The notes beneath the pieces were generated by a model. The model saw only the letters and a list, made by a program, of their open reading frames with translations. It was not told the origin of the DNA and made no database searches. A program made the position numbers and the translations under genes. A stretch of DNA of 25,864 nucleotides, taken from positions 1-25,864 of the forward strand of contig JBBWZS010000157.1 in the NCBI GenBank assembly GCA_039649175.1. The letters run 5' to 3'. Source of the stretch: DATAQC01 sp039649175 (GTDB taxonomy: Bacteria; Actinomycetota; Acidimicrobiia; Acidimicrobiales; AC-14). This document shows positions 6,787 to 13,816 of the stretch, in pieces (position 1 is the stretch's first letter; the number at the start of each line of letters is the position of its first letter).

Positions 6787-8508
6787 TCAGACGCCGGAGA
6801 TGACCGACCGGCGCACCGCCCGCACGACGGTGCGGTCGTGCCGACGGGTCACCGTCACCGAGTCGGAGAGTGCCTCGACCACATAGAGGCCCCGTCCCCG
6901 CTCGGCCTCGGGATCGGGCTCCTCGTCGTCGTAGCGACCCTCGAGCTCGAACCCGCCGCCGTCGTCCTCCACCTCGACGATCAGGTCGGCGCCGTCGACC
7001 CAGGCCCGCAGGGCAAGGGCCCGGGGGGCACCGCTGGCGTGACGCACGGCGTTGGAGCACAGCTCGGAGACCACCAGGAGCAGATCGGACCGCTCGGCGT
7101 CATCGACGCTCAGGTGGTCGACCCAATCGGAGAACAGATGACGGCACAACGGGATCGTGGCCGGGCTGGGCGAGAACCGGTACTCGAACGGGGACAGGTG
7201 ATGGGTGCCCGCCGAGGGCGTCGCCGTACGCCGGCGCAGCACCAGCGCCAGCGAGTCGTCGCGCCGCTGGGCGCCGGCCAGGGCCCGCTGGACGAGGGCC
7301 CGGGCCAGGTGGGTGGCCGGGTACTGGGCGGTCTGGGCCGCGGCCGCGGTCAGTGCCTCGAGCCCGGCGATGATGTCCTTGGTCGACTCGATGAGCCCGT
7401 CGGTGTACAGCACGATGGTGTCGCGGCGGTCGACGACGAAGCTCACCACCTCCGACGACCCCGCCCCGGGCCAGCCGATGGCCACGCCGGGCGCCGAGAC
7501 GAGGCGCACGTCGCCGGACCCCGAGACCACCAGTGCCGGGGGATGTCCGCCACCGACCATGGAGACGGTGCCGTCGCCGGGCCGGTACCGAAGCACCAGC
7601 ACGGTGGCCACCACATCGGGGTTCTGCGCCGTCACCAAGGCGCCGGCCCGGGCGACCAGGTGGTCCATGATGCAGCCGTCGAGCGCCAGCAGGCGCAGGG
7701 CGTGGGTGACCCCGACAGCGTCTTTGGTAGCGGCCACACCCTTGCCCATGACATCGACCACGGCGATGTGCAGGTCACCGTCGGGCAGGACCAGCCAGTC
7801 GTAGAGGTCGCCGCCGGTGGGCGCCCCCGGGTCGGCGGGCAGGTAGTGGACGCCGAGCTCCACCCCCTCCACCGAGGGCATGGGCGGGCGCACGGCCTCC
7901 TGGAGCTGGTGGACGACCTGGCGCTGCGCGGCCTGCAGCTCGGTGAGGCGGGTGACGGTCTCGAGGTTGTCCAGTGCCACGCCCAGATGGGACGCCAGGG
8001 CGACGACGGCCGCCTCCTGCTCGGCCTCGAAGCCACCGGGCACCACGGTCGGTGCGTGCCCCACCTCGCCGGACGTCCCACCGGCCAGGAGGAGCGCCCC
8101 GTGGGGGAACCCGTCGGCGCCCAGGACGGGGACGAACAGGCTGGGGGCGTCGTCGGCCAGCCCCGCCCGGTGGACGAAGCTCAGGTACCGGGGGTCGCCC
8201 AACAGGTCCTCTCCCCGACGCACCCCCGGCGTGGCACCGCCGGCATCGAGCAGCGAGCGCACCGCGGGACGGGCGAAACGATCGGCGTCGGCGGCCTCCG
8301 CCCCCGACACCGTGGCGGTGGGCCCCGCCCCGCTGCGCAGGTCGAGGTAGACGGCCACTGACGCCCCGGTCATGGCCCGAGCCGTGCCCACCACCCAGTC
8401 CAGCTTCTCGGTGACACTGCACGGGCCGTGCACGGCCGGGGCGGCGTAGGCCAGCAGTTCCAGGGCCGAGGGCTGCACAGAGGTGGCGGGGACACCCGTC
8501 TCGGCCAT
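6787..8508 (-). CDS. GAF-PP2C(SpoIIE)-HATPase signalling protein
   Basis: 573 residues. Three parts are visible: a GAF-like sensor (about 15-190), a SpoIIE-type PP2C phosphatase (about 210-420; GDLYDW, VVDVMGKG, GGGHPPALVV, LYTDGLIES), and a GHKL ATPase of the RsbW type (about 440-570; N-box ELCSNAVRH, then EVEDDGGGF and GRGLYVVEAL). PP2C enzymes of this class dephosphorylate anti-sigma-factor antagonists, while the HATPase part phosphorylates them and may bind a sigma factor, so both activities of a partner-switching circuit are on one chain. No antagonist (STAS) or sigma-B-like gene lies next to it. ATG 8508 is preferred because GGAGGGGA abuts it; GTG 8538 would add ten residues. It diverges from the hydrolase at 8557. 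Confidence 0.9.
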   Translation of the reverse strand: MAETGVPATSVQPSALELLAYAAPAVHGPCSVTEKLDWVVGTARAMTGASVAVYLDLRSGAGPTATVSGAEAADADRFARPAVRSLLDAGGATPGVRRGEDLLGDPRYLSFVHRAGLADDAPSLFVPVLGADGFPHGALLLAGGTSGEVGHAPTVVPGGFEAEQEAAVVALASHLGVALDNLETVTRLTELQAAQRQVVHQLQEAVRPPMPSVEGVELGVHYLPADPGAPTGGDLYDWLVLPDGDLHIAVVDVMGKGVAATKDAVGVTHALRLLALDGCIMDHLVARAGALVTAQNPDVVATVLVLRYRPGDGTVSMVGGGHPPALVVSGSGDVRLVSAPGVAIGWPGAGSSEVVSFVVDRRDTIVLYTDGLIESTKDIIAGLEALTAAAAQTAQYPATHLARALVQRALAGAQRRDDSLALVLRRRTATPSAGTHHLSPFEYRFSPSPATIPLCRHLFSDWVDHLSVDDAERSDLLLVVSELCSNAVRHASGAPRALALRAWVDGADLIVEVEDDGGGFELEGRYDDEEPDPEAERGRGLYVVEALSDSVTVTRRHDRTVVRAVRRSVISGV

Positions 8509-8523
8509 TCCCCTCCGAGGGTA
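8509..8523 (-). promoter_or_regulatory. RBS-like GGAGGGGA and possible -10 TACCCT before the GAF-SpoIIE gene
   Basis: On the minus strand TACCCT (8523 to 8518) is followed by CGGAGGGGA and then ATG 8508. The purine run could act as a ribosome binding site for 8508, which argues for that start over GTG 8538. Alternatively TACCCT is a -10 box for a leaderless transcript starting at 8508. Confidence 0.35.
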
Positions 8524-8541
8524 GTTCTCCTCCCGCACCGG

Positions 8542-8547
8542 TAGGAT
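8542..8547 (+). promoter_or_regulatory. -10 box TAGGAT for the hydrolase gene
   Basis: TAGGAT ends 9 bases before GTG 8557. It matches an actinobacterial -10 hexamer well, and the spacing would place transcription initiation at or beside the start codon. No good -35 was found. Confidence 0.45.
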
Positions 8548-8556
8548 CGGACGACC

Positions 8557-9303
8557 GTGACCGCTCAGGCCCTTCGGTGGATGGACGAACCGCTCGTGGC
8601 CGATGGGGTCGCCGAGCGAGGATTCGACCTCGATGTCGACGGTCGCGTGGTGCCCGGCATCCTCTGGCTGCCCGCAGACGCGGTGGGATCACGACCGCTG
8701 GTCATGCTGGCCCACGGCGCCACCCGGCACAAGCGCGTCGACCACATCCTGGCCCTCGCCCACGAGTTGGTCACCAGCTTCGGCTTCGCGGCGCTGGCCA
8801 TCGACGCCCCCAGCCACGGCGACCGCCGGGCCGACCCCGCCGCCGACGAGGTCACCGTGTTCAGCGAGTTCCTGGTCGAGTGGTCGAGGGAGGGCACCGT
8901 CGAGGACATGCTGGCCGAGTGGCAGGCCGCCCTGTCTGCGGTGCGCGCCCTCGACGAGGTCGGTGACGGGGCCCTCGGCTACTGGGGCCTTTCCATGGGG
9001 ACGATCTACGGCATCCCGTTCGTGGCCACCGAGCCCCGGGTGCAGGCAGCGGTGTTCGGCCTCATGGGTCTGGTCGGGCCCACCTCCGAGCGGCTGGCCA
9101 CCGACGCCCGTCGGGTCACCTGCCCGGTCGCCTTCATCCAGCAGTGGGACGACTCGCTGCTGCCGCGCCAGCCCGTGCTCGACCTGTTCGACGCCCTGGC
9201 GTCGGTCGACAAGCGTCTCCATGTCCATCCCGGCGAACATGCCGCCGTTCCCGTCGAGGAGATGGAGTTCTCCGTCGCCTTTCTGGCCCGCCACCTCGCC
9301 TGA
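8557..9303 (+). CDS. Alpha/beta hydrolase (dienelactone-hydrolase-like)
   Basis: 248 residues from GTG 8557. The fold is shown by LVMLAHGAT (oxyanion region, about 49-57), AIDAPSHGDRR, the nucleophile elbow GLSMG, VAFIQQWDD carrying the expected catalytic Asp, and HPGEHAAVP with the catalytic His. A serine hydrolase acting on an ester or similar bond in the cytoplasm is expected; the substrate cannot be told. There is no signal peptide. The gene is preceded by a strong-looking TAGGAT box and followed 37 bases later by the acyl-ACP desaturase, so a lipid-related role is possible but only by association. Confidence 0.85.
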   Translation: MTAQALRWMDEPLVADGVAERGFDLDVDGRVVPGILWLPADAVGSRPLVMLAHGATRHKRVDHILALAHELVTSFGFAALAIDAPSHGDRRADPAADEVTVFSEFLVEWSREGTVEDMLAEWQAALSAVRALDEVGDGALGYWGLSMGTIYGIPFVATEPRVQAAVFGLMGLVGPTSERLATDARRVTCPVAFIQQWDDSLLPRQPVLDLFDALASVDKRLHVHPGEHAAVPVEEMEFSVAFLARHLA

Positions 9304-9327
9304 TGTGAGCCGGCGAGGGTCGGTGGG

Positions 9328-9333
9328 TAAGCT
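9328..9333 (+). promoter_or_regulatory. -10 box TAAGCT for the desaturase gene
   Basis: TAAGCT ends 7 bases before ATG 9341 in the 37-base gap after the hydrolase gene. The spacing fits a leaderless transcript. No ribosome binding site is visible there. Confidence 0.4.
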
Positions 9334-9340
9334 CGACGTA

Positions 9341-10306
9341 ATGGACAGCAGCGCCTCCGTGAGTGGTAACGCGCTTCTCAACGAGTTGCGGCCCACGTTC
9401 GATCAGCTCCTGAACCGTCACCTCGGCGCCTCCAAGGAGTGGTTCCCCCACGAGATGGTCCCGTGGTCCCGCGGCCGCGACTACGTGGCCGGCGAACCGT
9501 GGGATCCCGACGAGTACCCCCTCCCCGACCCGGTGCGGCGTGCGCTGCTGCTCAACCTGCTCACCGAGGACAACCTGCCGTACTACTTCTCCACCATCAC
9601 CCGGGTGTTCAGCGACGACGCCTTCGACGTGTGGACCCGGCGGTGGACGGCCGAGGAGATGCGCCACGCCACCGTCATCCGCGACTGGTTGATGATCACC
9701 CGGGCCATCGACGCCGTCGAGCTCGAGCGGGGACGCATGGCCCAGGTGTCCACCGGCCAGACCCCCCAACCGGCGTCGGTGCCCGACGCCGTCGTCTACC
9801 TGTGCCTGCAGGAGCTGGCCACCCGCATCGCCCACCGCAACACGGGCAAGCTGCTCGACGACCCGATCGGTTACGACGTGATGGCCCGGGTGGCCGCCGA
9901 CGAGAACCTCCACTACCTGTTCTACCGGGATCTGGGCACCGCCACCCTGGCCATCGACCCGTCGGCCATGGTGTTGGCCATCGAGCGCCAGGTGCGCGAT
10001 TTCGAGATGCCCGGCACCGGGATTCCCGGCTTCGCCACCCACGCCGCGGTGATCGCCAAGGCCGGCATCTACGACCTGGGGCTGCACCACGACCAGATCC
10101 TCGTCCCGGTCGTCATGCGCCACTGGAAGCTCACCGAGCTCGAGGGGTTGTCACCCGAGGCCGAGCAGGCACGCGACCGCCTGGTGTCGTTCATCGGTCG
10201 GATGGGCTCGATCGCGCGTCGCCTGGACGCAAAACGAGCCCGCGAGCGGGCGGCTGCCGCCGAGGTGCCCGCCGCGCCGGCACCGGCGCTGGCCACCCGA
10301 TCCTGA
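9341..10306 (+). CDS. Acyl-[acyl-carrier-protein] desaturase (DesA type, diiron)
   Basis: 321 residues. Soluble ferritin-like desaturase introducing a cis double bond into acyl-ACP with O2 and reduced ferredoxin. The diiron ligands are visible in order: Glu in LLTEDNLPYY, ExxH in TAEEMRHATVI, Glu in LCLQELATRIAHRNTG, and ExxH in ADENLHYLFYRD. The N-terminal LNRHLGASKEWFPHEMVPWSRGRDY is typical of actinobacterial DesA proteins. The C-terminal 30 residues are Ala/Pro-rich and probably disordered. ATG 9341 was chosen because the family-like sequence begins soon after it and a TAAGCT box lies 7 bases upstream. Double-bond position and chain length are not predictable from sequence. Confidence 0.93.
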   Translation: MDSSASVSGNALLNELRPTFDQLLNRHLGASKEWFPHEMVPWSRGRDYVAGEPWDPDEYPLPDPVRRALLLNLLTEDNLPYYFSTITRVFSDDAFDVWTRRWTAEEMRHATVIRDWLMITRAIDAVELERGRMAQVSTGQTPQPASVPDAVVYLCLQELATRIAHRNTGKLLDDPIGYDVMARVAADENLHYLFYRDLGTATLAIDPSAMVLAIERQVRDFEMPGTGIPGFATHAAVIAKAGIYDLGLHHDQILVPVVMRHWKLTELEGLSPEAEQARDRLVSFIGRMGSIARRLDAKRARERAAAAEVPAAPAPALATRS

Positions 10307-10323
10307 CGGATCCAGGGGCCATC

Positions 10324-10353
10324 TGTAGGAGTCTTACTGGTAGGATTCCTACA
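10324..10353. promoter_or_regulatory. Duplicated palindromic operator and -10 box of vapBC
   Basis: Two 13-base near-palindromes of the form GTAGGA-N-TCCTAC lie at 10325-10337 (one mismatch) and 10340-10352 (perfect), 15 bases centre to centre. The 30 bases 10324-10353 form one larger imperfect palindrome with 12 of 15 positions paired. The second copy contains the -10 box TAGGAT (10341-10346), and the region ends at the A of the vapB start codon. Binding of VapB or VapBC here would block RNA polymerase, as expected for autoregulated toxin-antitoxin operons. Confidence 0.75.
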
Positions 10354-10580
10354 TGCGAGTCACGGAGAAGGGTCAGGTCACGATCCCGAAGAACCTGAGG
10401 GATGCATTGGGTATCGGTGGCGGCACCGAGGTCGAGTTCCAGATGGGTGATGACGCGATCGTCGTCCGCAAGGTCGAAGGCGGATCCCACCGGGGGCGGC
10501 AGCTGGTCGACCGCCTGCGCGGTCGGGGCGATGTGCGGCTGAGCACCGAGGAGATCATGGCGCTGACGCGGTCCCGCTGA
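10353..10580 (+). CDS. vapB: VapB-type antitoxin, AbrB/SpoVT fold
   Basis: 75 residues. The N-terminus MRVTEKGQVTIPKNLRDALG is a textbook swapped-hairpin AbrB DNA-binding domain (about 1-45); the C-terminal part (DVRLSTEEIMALTRSR) would bind and neutralise the toxin. It is the antitoxin of a type II module, binding both VapC and the promoter operator. The start at ATG 10353 lies 6 bases after TAGGAT, so the mRNA is probably leaderless, with the operator covering the promoter. vapC starts 4 bases after its stop. Base composition drops below that of neighbouring genes, which hints at transfer. Confidence 0.92.
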   Translation: MRVTEKGQVTIPKNLRDALGIGGGTEVEFQMGDDAIVVRKVEGGSHRGRQLVDRLRGRGDVRLSTEEIMALTRSR

Positions 10581-10584
10581 GAAC

Positions 10585-11001
10585 ATGCCGTTCGGGACGC
10601 TCGTCGACAGCAACGTGCTGCTCGACGTGATCACGGAGGACAGGACTTGGTCCCAGTGGTCATCCGACGCTCTCGCCCGCGCCGCTGATGACGGTGGACT
10701 GTTCATCAACCCGATCATCTACTCCGAGGTGTCGGTGCGCTTCAGCCGGATCGAAGACCTTGAAGAGGCGCTCCCACCCTCGGACTACGGGAGGCTCGCT
10801 TTACCGTGGGAGTCGGCGTTCCTGGCCGGGAAGGCCTTCCTCTCCTATCGCCGGAAGAGGGGCACGAAATTGTCGACCCTCCCCGATTTCTTCATTGGCG
10901 CGCACGCCGCGGTCGCCGACCTCCGGCTGCTCACACGTGACGCCAGTCGGTACCGCAGCTACTTCCCGTCGGTCCGGCTCACATCCCCGGACAAGCAGTA
11001 G
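10585..11001 (+). CDS. vapC: VapC-type PIN-domain ribonuclease toxin
   Basis: 138 residues. A PIN-domain endoribonuclease with the acidic metal-binding residues in place: Asp8 (LVDSNVLLD), Glu48 (YSEVSVRF), Asp101 (LPDFFIGAHA) and Asp119 (LLTRDASRY). VapC toxins cut specific tRNAs or rRNA when the antitoxin is degraded; the target here is unknown. The gene is 4 bases after vapB, giving tight co-expression. Codons such as AAA, TTG and TTT are more frequent than in the neighbours, consistent with a mobile module. It ends 20 bases from the convergent bsaP gene. Confidence 0.93.
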   Translation: MPFGTLVDSNVLLDVITEDRTWSQWSSDALARAADDGGLFINPIIYSEVSVRFSRIEDLEEALPPSDYGRLALPWESAFLAGKAFLSYRRKRGTKLSTLPDFFIGAHAAVADLRLLTRDASRYRSYFPSVRLTSPDKQ

Positions 11002-11021
11002 GCCACCAACCCGGCGGCCCG

Positions 11022-11207
11022 TCAACGATGGTCGGCGACCGTCACTTGCCCGTGGTCGCGGCACTCTGCTTTCCAAGCGGTGGGGGTCACCTGCACGGTC
11101 AGGCGGCGGCCACACCGCGGGCAGAACCTGGGGGGGTCGTAGGCGCCGGCGCACCCGGGGCACAGGTCGGCCGCCCGGCCGCACCCGGTGCAGCACCGAT
11201 CGCTCAC
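11022..11207 (-). CDS. bsaP: Biotin synthase auxiliary protein, small Cys-rich
   Basis: 61 residues. GTG 11207 overlaps the bioB stop as GTGA, a four-base overlap implying coupled translation. Eight cysteines are present: CCTGCG (5, 6, 9), LCPGC (16, 19), FCPRCG (29, 32) and Cys49. In mycobacteria a similarly placed small gene (Rv1590) encodes BsaP, an Fe-S-associated protein needed for biotin synthase activity; I assign this gene by position, size and cysteine pattern. The longer open frame extending back to 11594 is a shadow of bioB. An alternative reading is a generic zinc-ribbon protein, since the two CxxC pairs could bind zinc. Confidence 0.85.
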   Translation of the reverse strand: MSDRCCTGCGRAADLCPGCAGAYDPPRFCPRCGRRLTVQVTPTAWKAECRDHGQVTVADHR

Positions 11208-12205
11208 AACACGCCGGAGAGGGCTCCCACGGGCATGCCCAGGTCTTCGAGCATGCGTAGGTCGGCCTCGGGAGGCCGCCCGAGCGTCGTCAGGTAGTTG
11301 CCGATGATGAGGGCGTTGATGCCCGCCGTCATCCCCATGGCCTGGAGGTCGCGGAGGGTGAGCTCGCGGCCGCCGGCGTAGCGCAGGATCACCTCGGGCA
11401 GGGCCAGGCGGAACAGGGCGATCCAGCGGATGGCCGCCAGCGGTGACACCAGGGGGCGGTCGGCCAGTGGCGTGCCGGGCCGGGGGTTGAGGAAGTTGAC
11501 GGGGACCTCGGCCGGGTGGACGGCCGCCAGGTCGCCCAGCAGCTCGAGGCGCTGCCCGTCGGTCTCGCCCATGCCGACGATCGCCCCGCAACACAGCTCC
11601 ATGCCGACCTCACGCACGAGCAGGCACGTCTGCACCCGCTCCTCCCAGGTGTGGGTGGTGACCACCGAAGGGAAGTACGACCGGGCCGTCTCCAGGTTGT
11701 GGTTGTAGCGGTGCACCCCGGCATCGGCCAGGCGCCGGGCCTGCTCGGGCGACAGGATGCCGAGGCTCACGGCCACGTTCAGCCCGGTGCGCTCGCGCAC
11801 CTGGGGCACGAGCTCCACGACCTGGGCCAGGAGGCGCTCGTCGGGGCCCCGGACGGCGGCGACGATGCAGAACTCCGACGCCCCCAGCGCAGCGGTCTCG
11901 GCCGCCGCGGCCAGGACCTCTTCGGGATCGAGCATGCGCCTGGCCTTGACCGGGGTGGGGAACAGCGCCGACTGGCTGCAGAAGTGGCAGTCCTCGGGGC
12001 ACCCGCCGGTACGGGCCGACAGGATGCCCTCGACCTCCACCACCGGACCGCACCGGGCCAGGCGAACCTCGTGGGCCAAGGCGGCCAGTGCGGGCACCGA
12101 TTGATCCGGGAGCCGGGACAGCGCCGCCAGCTCGGCCGGAGTAAGGGGCCGCCGATCGTCCATGAGCGCCAGTCCCGCTGACGCCAACAGCGCCCGCTCG
12201 TCCAT
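11204..12205 (-). CDS. bioB: Biotin synthase
   Basis: 333 residues. Radical-SAM enzyme inserting sulfur into dethiobiotin as the last step of biotin synthesis. The radical-SAM cluster is CPEDCHFC (Cys69, Cys73, Cys76). Candidates for the second cluster ligands are Cys in SEFCIVAAVRG, Cys in ELCCGAIVGMGE and Arg in AGGRELTLRD. NFLNPRPGTPL and GMTAGINALIIGNYLTT are further family signatures. ATG 12205 is preferred over an internal ATG (MDDRRPL) because TATGGT sits 8 bases upstream of it. The frame continues upstream to 12409, but that part overlaps the divergent glycosyltransferase region and does not look like protein. No other bio genes are present in the window. Confidence 0.96.
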   Translation of the reverse strand: MDERALLASAGLALMDDRRPLTPAELAALSRLPDQSVPALAALAHEVRLARCGPVVEVEGILSARTGGCPEDCHFCSQSALFPTPVKARRMLDPEEVLAAAAETAALGASEFCIVAAVRGPDERLLAQVVELVPQVRERTGLNVAVSLGILSPEQARRLADAGVHRYNHNLETARSYFPSVVTTHTWEERVQTCLLVREVGMELCCGAIVGMGETDGQRLELLGDLAAVHPAEVPVNFLNPRPGTPLADRPLVSPLAAIRWIALFRLALPEVILRYAGGRELTLRDLQAMGMTAGINALIIGNYLTTLGRPPEADLRMLEDLGMPVGALSGVL

Positions 12206-12213
12206 GGAGGTCG

Positions 12214-12219
12214 ACCATA
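12214..12219 (-). promoter_or_regulatory. -10 box TATGGT for bioB
   Basis: On the minus strand TATGGT ends 8 bases before ATG 12205, with no ribosome binding site between, consistent with a leaderless bioB-bsaP mRNA. No BirA- or BioQ-type operator was recognised. Confidence 0.4.
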
Positions 12220-12268
12220 GCGAGGCCGGCGACGCTCGACGTACGCCTTCGGCGGCCGGCGGTACGAA

Positions 12269-12282
12269 TAGCATCGGCCGAT
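12269..12282 (+). promoter_or_regulatory. -10 box TAGCAT overlapping palindrome ATCGGCCGAT
   Basis: TAGCAT (12269-12274) is followed by the perfect 10-base palindrome ATCGGCCGAT (12273-12282), which would cover the transcription start. It lies 79 bases upstream of the first standard start codon in frame (GTG 12353), but only 6 bases from an in-frame ATC at 12281. Confidence 0.3.
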
Positions 12283-12352
12283 CGCCGCCCCCCCACCGCG
12301 GCCCAGCGGCCATGACGCCTCGGCGACCAGACGCCGACGCCCCCTCGATCTC

Positions 12353-13816
12353 GTGTTGGTGCTGGGCGTCGCCGCCGTCGGGCTGGGCCTGCGGCTGTGG
12401 ATCCTGCACTCACGGCTCGGCGGGCTCGACTCCGACGAGGCCGTCACCGGGCTGATGGCCCGTCGCCTGCTGCACGGGCACACCAACGCCTTCTTCCTGG
12501 GCCAGGCCTACGGCGGCACCCAGGAGGCGGCGTTGGTGGCGCTGGTCTACTTCGTCGTCCGCTCGTGGACGGTGGCCATGAAGGTCGTGCCGGTGGTGCT
12601 GTGGGCGACGGCCGGCGTGCTGGTGTGGCGGATCGGTCGGCGGATGTTCGGCGAGGACGCCGGGCGGGTCGCCGGCCTGTTGTTCTGGGTCGGGCCGGCG
12701 GCGACGCTGTGGCTGTCGATCAAGGAACAGGCCTTCTACGGCTTCACCATGGTCATGGGGCTCACCCTCCTGCTCTTCGCCGTGCGCCTGGTGGAACGAC
12801 CGGCCCCGCTCGACGCCGTGGCCGCCGGTCTGGCCGCCGGCATGGGTTGGTGGGCCAACCCCCAGATCGCCTACTTCGCCCTGCCTGCGCTGGTGTGGAT
12901 GGTGCTCCGTCGGCCCGGGCTCGTCCGCCTGGCGTGGCTGGCCGTCGGTGGGGCCCTGGTCGGTGCGCTCCCGTGGCTGTACGCCAACGTGGGCAGGGGG
13001 TTCCCGTCACTGCACTCTCCGCCCCAAGGCGTCGCGTCGACCTACCCCCACCGCCTCCGCCTGTTCGCCGAGACCGGGCTCCCCGTCCTGGTCGGACTTC
13101 GCCGCATGTGGACCACCCGTTGGCTCGTTCCCGGGCTGGCGCCGGCGCTGTACATCGGCGTGCTCCTCGCCCTGGTCGCCGCGGGGGTGGCCCTCGTTCG
13201 CACCGTGATGCGCGGCGGCAGCGACGACGGCAGGGGCCTGCTGCTGCTGGCCTGCGTGTGCTACCCGTTCGTGTTCGCCATCTCCTCGTTCGCCTTCTAC
13301 GTGTTCGACGCCCGCTACCTCGTCTTCTTGTGGCCTTTCCTCGTCCTGTTGGCGGCGCCGTTCCTCGTGCCCAGGGCCGCCCAGGTGGCGGCCATCGCCG
13401 TGGTCGCCGCCCTCGGCGTCACCGGCGTGGCACTGGCGCTCGGTGAGGCCGACCTGGATCCCGTCGCACCCAACGCCGCGGCCCACCCGATCGGGCCCGT
13501 GCTCAGGGTCCTCGACGAGCGCGGCGTCACCCAGGTCTTCGCCGACTACTGGGCGGCCTACCGCATCGACCTGGCCACCGGGGAACGACTCAGCGCCACC
13601 CCGTTCGCGGGGAGCACCCGCGACTTCGCCCTGATGGCGCGGGTGCGATCGAGCCCGAGGCCCGGCTACGTGATCCTCGACGGCTCCCCGTCCGATGAGG
13701 CCCTCGGCGCCTCCCTGCGGGCCCGCGCCATCCCCTACCAACGCGTGGCCGCGGGCGACTACGTCGTCTATCTCCCGGAGGCGGCGGTGATGCCCGAGTC
13801 GGTCGCCGGCCTCTGA
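12353..13816 (+). CDS. GT-C type membrane glycosyltransferase (ArnT/PMT-like)
   Basis: 487 residues from GTG 12353, with around ten hydrophobic segments up to about residue 365 and a soluble C-terminal domain. LDSDEAVTGLMARRLLHG after the first helix matches the acidic Asp-Glu motif of the first periplasmic loop in GT-C enzymes, which move sugars from polyprenyl-phosphate donors to cell-envelope acceptors; FDARYLVFLWPF is also typical. The true start is unclear: the first helix begins almost at GTG 12353, and the open frame upstream (to a stop at 12269-12271) encodes a plausible basic leader ending RRRRPLD but has no ATG, GTG or TTG. ATG 12312 is in another frame. The 3' end overlaps the convergent SpoIID gene by 49 bases. 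Donor and acceptor are unknown. Confidence 0.8.
   Translation: MLVLGVAAVGLGLRLWILHSRLGGLDSDEAVTGLMARRLLHGHTNAFFLGQAYGGTQEAALVALVYFVVRSWTVAMKVVPVVLWATAGVLVWRIGRRMFGEDAGRVAGLLFWVGPAATLWLSIKEQAFYGFTMVMGLTLLLFAVRLVERPAPLDAVAAGLAAGMGWWANPQIAYFALPALVWMVLRRPGLVRLAWLAVGGALVGALPWLYANVGRGFPSLHSPPQGVASTYPHRLRLFAETGLPVLVGLRRMWTTRWLVPGLAPALYIGVLLALVAAGVALVRTVMRGGSDDGRGLLLLACVCYPFVFAISSFAFYVFDARYLVFLWPFLVLLAAPFLVPRAAQVAAIAVVAALGVTGVALALGEADLDPVAPNAAAHPIGPVLRVLDERGVTQVFADYWAAYRIDLATGERLSATPFAGSTRDFALMARVRSSPRPGYVILDGSPSDEALGASLRARAIPYQRVAAGDYVVYLPEAAVMPESVAGL

Noticed and set aside
6838..8361. 507-codon open frame opposite the GAF-SpoIIE gene
   Set aside because: Reverse-frame shadow; the minus strand carries intact PP2C and HATPase motifs.
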